From Treponema sp. (GTDB lineage Bacteria > Spirochaetota > Spirochaetia > Treponematales > Breznakiellaceae), in contig JAITJV010000003.1 of assembly GCA_031278755.1 (NCBI GenBank), positions 1 to 8,656 on the forward strand: DNA of 8,656 nt, written 5' to 3'. Positions within the stretch are counted from its first letter, which is position 1. Every line of letters begins with the position of its first letter. Of the stretch, positions 6,646 to 8,656 are shown piece by piece. The notes beneath the pieces were generated by a model. It saw only the letters and a list, made by a program, of their open reading frames with translations, was not told the DNA's origin and ran no database searches. A program made the position numbers and the translations under genes.

Positions 6646-8145
6646 TCAATCCCAGCCGCCGGGAGGGCCGCCGACCGTGCTGTCCATGGCGTCCGCGGGG
6701 CCGGCGGTGTTTGTTCTTGTCGCGGCAACGCTGGTCCAGTCGCCCAGGGTAACCGCGTTGCCTGAACCATTGGCGGTATTCCGCAGGGCCGCCGGGGCGT
6801 CCGCCCCGTAGATGGTCCCGCCGGCGTGCTTTTGCAGGATTCCCGTCCATGTAACCCCCAGATATACTCCGTTTATTATCCTGATTCCGCCTCCCGCGCG
6901 GGCATGGGTTGCGGTATTCGCGCTGATTTCACCGCCGTCCATGAGAAAATTACCACCCGCAACAAGCACTCCGCCTCCGGTCCCGCCGAGCGAACCTGTA
7001 TTGGTGGCGCTGTTCCCTCCGATAAGGCCCCCGTGCATCTCGCTTCCCATTCCCATATTTAATCCGCCCGCGACATGGCATTGCGGCCCGGAAGCGGTTG
7101 CGGTATTGTTTATAATTTTTCCGTTGTTCATGATAAAGAATTCACTAGCAACACCACCGGTAGCCCCGATGTTGTAGCCCGGCGCCCCTGTAACCCTGTT
7201 GTCCCTGATCTCCCCGCCGTTGAGGGTAATGCTGCTGCCATTCATTCCACAAACACCTCCGACGCCGTTATTGTCATGAATATTATGGGTCGTAACCGTA
7301 TTATAACTGATTTCCCCGGCGTTCATGATAAAGGTCCCGGCGTTGTCAATTAAAACGCCTCCGGCAACGTCCACGCGAGCCCCGGACGTGATTACATCGT
7401 TTCCCGTAACCGCCGCGCCCCTGTTCATCACCAAATGACTGCCGTCCACATACACCAAAGCGCTGTCGTTGCCCGCCGCCCCCCGCAGGGTGATGTTTTC
7501 AAGACTCACCGTTATATTCGGCGCGGAACTGTTACCCACGGTGAAAAGGGATCCCGTCCCCGAAAGCCGTATCTCGGGGGCGGGAGTGCCCTGTCCCCGT
7601 ATACGTATATGTTTGCCGGACAGGGCGGGATTAGTCACGGCTATCGCGGGGGAGCTGATGTTCCCCGTAACAAAGATCAGTTCTTCAGCGGCGCCGGCAT
7701 TGGCAAGCGCCCCGGCCAGCTGGCCGGCGGTGGAAACCTCCGTCGCGGTGTACAGCAAAACTTCAGCCTTCGCCGTCTGTCCGGCCGGCACCTGAACGCC
7801 GGCCGTCCCGTACGCCCGCAGCATGTCCGCGGGGAAATACGCGCCGTTGTAGGCGGCGGGCCGGGGGCCTCTGGCTTTTATGGAGACGGTCCAGCTTCCG
7901 GGAACCACCTCCACCGCGCAGCGCAGGGACGATCCCGCGGGGAGATTTACCGTCTGAACGCCCCCCGGCCCCGAAAGGGTAATTTCGTAGCGAAGCCGGG
8001 CCAGCGCTTCCGTTATATCAACGGCATAGCGGCCGCCCATGCCGATTTGGATGATCCCCCGGCTTTCAAAACCATCCGCCGGTTTCATTTCGCAGGAGAC
8101 AGAAATCAGTAAAACCGCGTACAATGCAATGTATGTTTTCTTCAT
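6646..8145 (-). CDS. Spirochaete-type lipoprotein with right-handed beta-helix (GGxI..N) repeats
   Basis: From the ATG at 8145 the protein has 499 residues. A frame-matched ATG at 8160 would add five residues, but a perfect AGGAGG six bases before 8145 decides the start. The signal peptide MKKTYIALYAVLLISVSC ends in a lipobox with C18, so the protein is probably lipid-anchored in the envelope. Residues about 25-133 look like a small beta-sandwich domain (YEITLSGPGG, VVPGSWTVSIKARG, VQVPAGQTAKAEVLL). The rest is repetitive beta-helix, with AGEISYN, GGEIRDN, NGKIINN, GGLIGGN and GGEISAN between residues 276 and 410. The C-terminus (TRTNTAGPADAMDS, then GGWD) matches endings I recall from treponemal surface lipoproteins. 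Such beta-helices usually serve as surface adhesins or carbohydrate-facing scaffolds; the ligand is unknown. It is probably co-transcribed with the FecR-domain gene 11 bases upstream. It is unlikely to be related to the helicase operon. Confidence 0.85.
   Translation of the reverse strand: MKKTYIALYAVLLISVSCEMKPADGFESRGIIQIGMGGRYAVDITEALARLRYEITLSGPGGVQTVNLPAGSSLRCAVEVVPGSWTVSIKARGPRPAAYNGAYFPADMLRAYGTAGVQVPAGQTAKAEVLLYTATEVSTAGQLAGALANAGAAEELIFVTGNISSPAIAVTNPALSGKHIRIRGQGTPAPEIRLSGTGSLFTVGNSSAPNITVSLENITLRGAAGNDSALVYVDGSHLVMNRGAAVTGNDVITSGARVDVAGGVLIDNAGTFIMNAGEISYNTVTTHNIHDNNGVGGVCGMNGSSITLNGGEIRDNRVTGAPGYNIGATGGVASEFFIMNNGKIINNTATASGPQCHVAGGLNMGMGSEMHGGLIGGNSATNTGSLGGTGGGVLVAGGNFLMDGGEISANTATHARAGGGIRIINGVYLGVTWTGILQKHAGGTIYGADAPAALRNTANGSGNAVTLGDWTSVAATRTNTAGPADAMDSTVGGPPGGWD
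6916..7320 (-). repeat. Degenerate beta-helix coil repeats (GGxI..N) within the lipoprotein
   Basis: Five copies of a GGxI-x-x-N-like motif occur at residues 276-282, 310-316, 341-347, 372-378 and 404-410. They are spaced about 31 to 34 residues apart, and the intervals contain further glycine/asparagine-rich turns (GGVCG, GGVASE, GGLNMG, GGGVLV, GGGIRI). The regular spacing suggests one or more helix coils per unit. The pattern resembles the GGA[ILV]/FxxN motifs of chlamydial polymorphic membrane proteins, though homology is not implied. Confidence 0.75.
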
Positions 8146-8151
8146 CACCGC

Positions 8152-8157
8152 CCTCCT
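8152..8157 (-). promoter_or_regulatory. Perfect Shine-Dalgarno AGGAGG that fixes the lipoprotein start
   Basis: Read on the minus strand, AGGAGG runs from 8157 down to 8152, six bases before the ATG at 8145. Its first A is also the last base of the FecR-domain gene's TGA stop. This arrangement favours the inner start over the ATG at 8160 and suggests coupled translation of the two envelope genes. Confidence 0.85.
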
Positions 8158-8656
8158 CATTCCGCAAGCCGTATGGCCACGTCAATACGCGTGGCGGCAG
8201 GTTCGGCGGTCTTCCGGGCCGGCGCAACGGCAAATCCCGATTCCGCCGCCGCCTGAGGCAGGTCCGGGGCCAGTTCCCCCCGGGCCGTCTCCACTCCCCC
8301 GGCCGTCCTTCCCGTCACCGGATCGGATACCACCCGATGCCCGGCGCCCACATAGACGGCGCTCCCGTTCCCTCCGGCAACATGAACCAGCCCCTCGTCA
8401 ACGCTCAGGTTCACCCCGTCAAAATCAAAGGAGGTCCCCCGCACCGACGCCGTGGCAATGGGGCTCCTCACCGTGAAATCGGCCGTCGCCCCCGCCGGCG
8501 GTTTTACCTCGGCGCGGATCCTCCCGGTCTGTAACAAAAGACGCGCCGACTCGCCGCCCGTAATGTTTTGAATCTCCTCAAGGGTAAGGCGCGTCAGGGG
8601 CCGTACCGTTATTGTGGAACTCCCCACGACAAGCAGGGCGGTGCTCTTGAACCCCG
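8157..8656 (-). CDS. FecR-domain protein, N-terminus cut off by the window edge
   Basis: The frame is open from the right edge to a TGA at 8157-8159, giving 165 visible codons. A GTG at 8627 is available but lies inside the conserved domain, because the codons before it continue the FecR pattern (GFKSTALLVV). The gene therefore starts outside the window, probably with a signal peptide. The FecR-like region covers FKSTALL, VRPLTRLTLEEI, LLLQTGRIRAEV and IATASVRGTSFDFD. It is followed by VNLSVDEGLVHVAGG and an Ala-rich tail. Classical FecR relays a periplasmic signal to a sigma factor, but many spirochaete FecR-domain proteins stand alone in the envelope, and no sigma factor or TonB receptor gene is visible. 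It lies just upstream of the lipoprotein and is probably in the same transcript. Function beyond an envelope location is unknown. Confidence 0.82.
   Translation of the reverse strand, partial: GFKSTALLVVGSSTITVRPLTRLTLEEIQNITGGESARLLLQTGRIRAEVKPPAGATADFTVRSPIATASVRGTSFDFDGVNLSVDEGLVHVAGGNGSAVYVGAGHRVVSDPVTGRTAGGVETARGELAPDLPQAAAESGFAVAPARKTAEPAATRIDVAIRLAE

Noticed and set aside
6654..6680. GC-rich inverted-looking sequence near the lipoprotein stop as a terminator
   Set aside because: The arms do not pair cleanly, no U tract follows, and the sequence is explained by the GGPPGG codons.
6916..7320. A CRISPR or DNA-level direct repeat array
   Set aside because: The repetition is at protein level, with divergent nucleotide sequence and no identical repeat/spacer structure.
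7435..8112. A 225-codon plus-strand reading frame opposite the lipoprotein
   Set aside because: It is a shadow frame in GC-rich DNA, with low-complexity Arg/Gly-rich content and no family motifs. The minus-strand gene has a signal peptide, a repeat structure and a strong binding site.
8146..8160. The ATG at 8160 as the lipoprotein start (ATGA overlap with fecR)
   Set aside because: The perfect AGGAGG lies downstream of that ATG and is ideally spaced for the ATG at 8145, which also gives a typical MKK signal peptide start.
8625..8627. GTG at 8627 as the true start of the FecR-domain gene
   Set aside because: The codons before it continue the conserved FecR pattern (GFKSTALLVV) to the window edge, and the protein would otherwise lack an export signal.

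Overview
The window is GC-rich and almost fully coding. It most resembles a termite-gut-type or free-living spirochaete (Treponema/Spirochaeta group). The best taxonomic clues are on the minus strand. One is a FecR-domain protein with the wording (FKSTALL..., VRPLTRLTLEEI) that I associate with treponemal FecR proteins. The other is a lipoprotein with a spirochaete-like lipobox, GGxI..N beta-helix repeats and a C-terminal NTAGP...GGWD signature typical of treponemal surface lipoproteins. This assignment comes from recall of family features and no search was run.

Layout. On the plus strand, a C-terminal fragment of an unrecognised protein (1-267) overlaps by 4 bases a 964-residue protein with TerB-N and TerB-C domains (264-3158). 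That gene overlaps by 17 bases a BrxD-type ATPase (3142-4464). Two bases later comes an Lhr/BrxHI-type superfamily 2 helicase (4467-6623). After a 22-base convergent gap, the minus strand carries a beta-helix lipoprotein (6646-8145) preceded by a 5'-truncated FecR-domain gene (8157-8656). The lipoprotein's Shine-Dalgarno sequence overlaps the FecR stop codon.

How the genes work together. The plus-strand genes are packed with overlapping or touching ends, so they are very probably one translationally coupled operon. BrxD and BrxHI are components of some BREX phage-defence types, but the hallmark BREX genes (pglX methyltransferase, pglZ phosphatase-like) are absent here. Instead the pair is joined to a TerB-N/TerB-C protein. 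In addition, the N-terminal half of that protein reads like a SNF2 helicase core whose Walker A and DEAx motifs have been lost. The best reading is a DNA-translocating or DNA-sensing module, probably defensive, made of one inactive SNF2-like scaffold with Ter-type domains, one P-loop ATPase and one active helicase. No nuclease or methylase is visible in the window, so any effector would have to lie upstream or be absent. The minus-strand pair is an unrelated cell-envelope operon.
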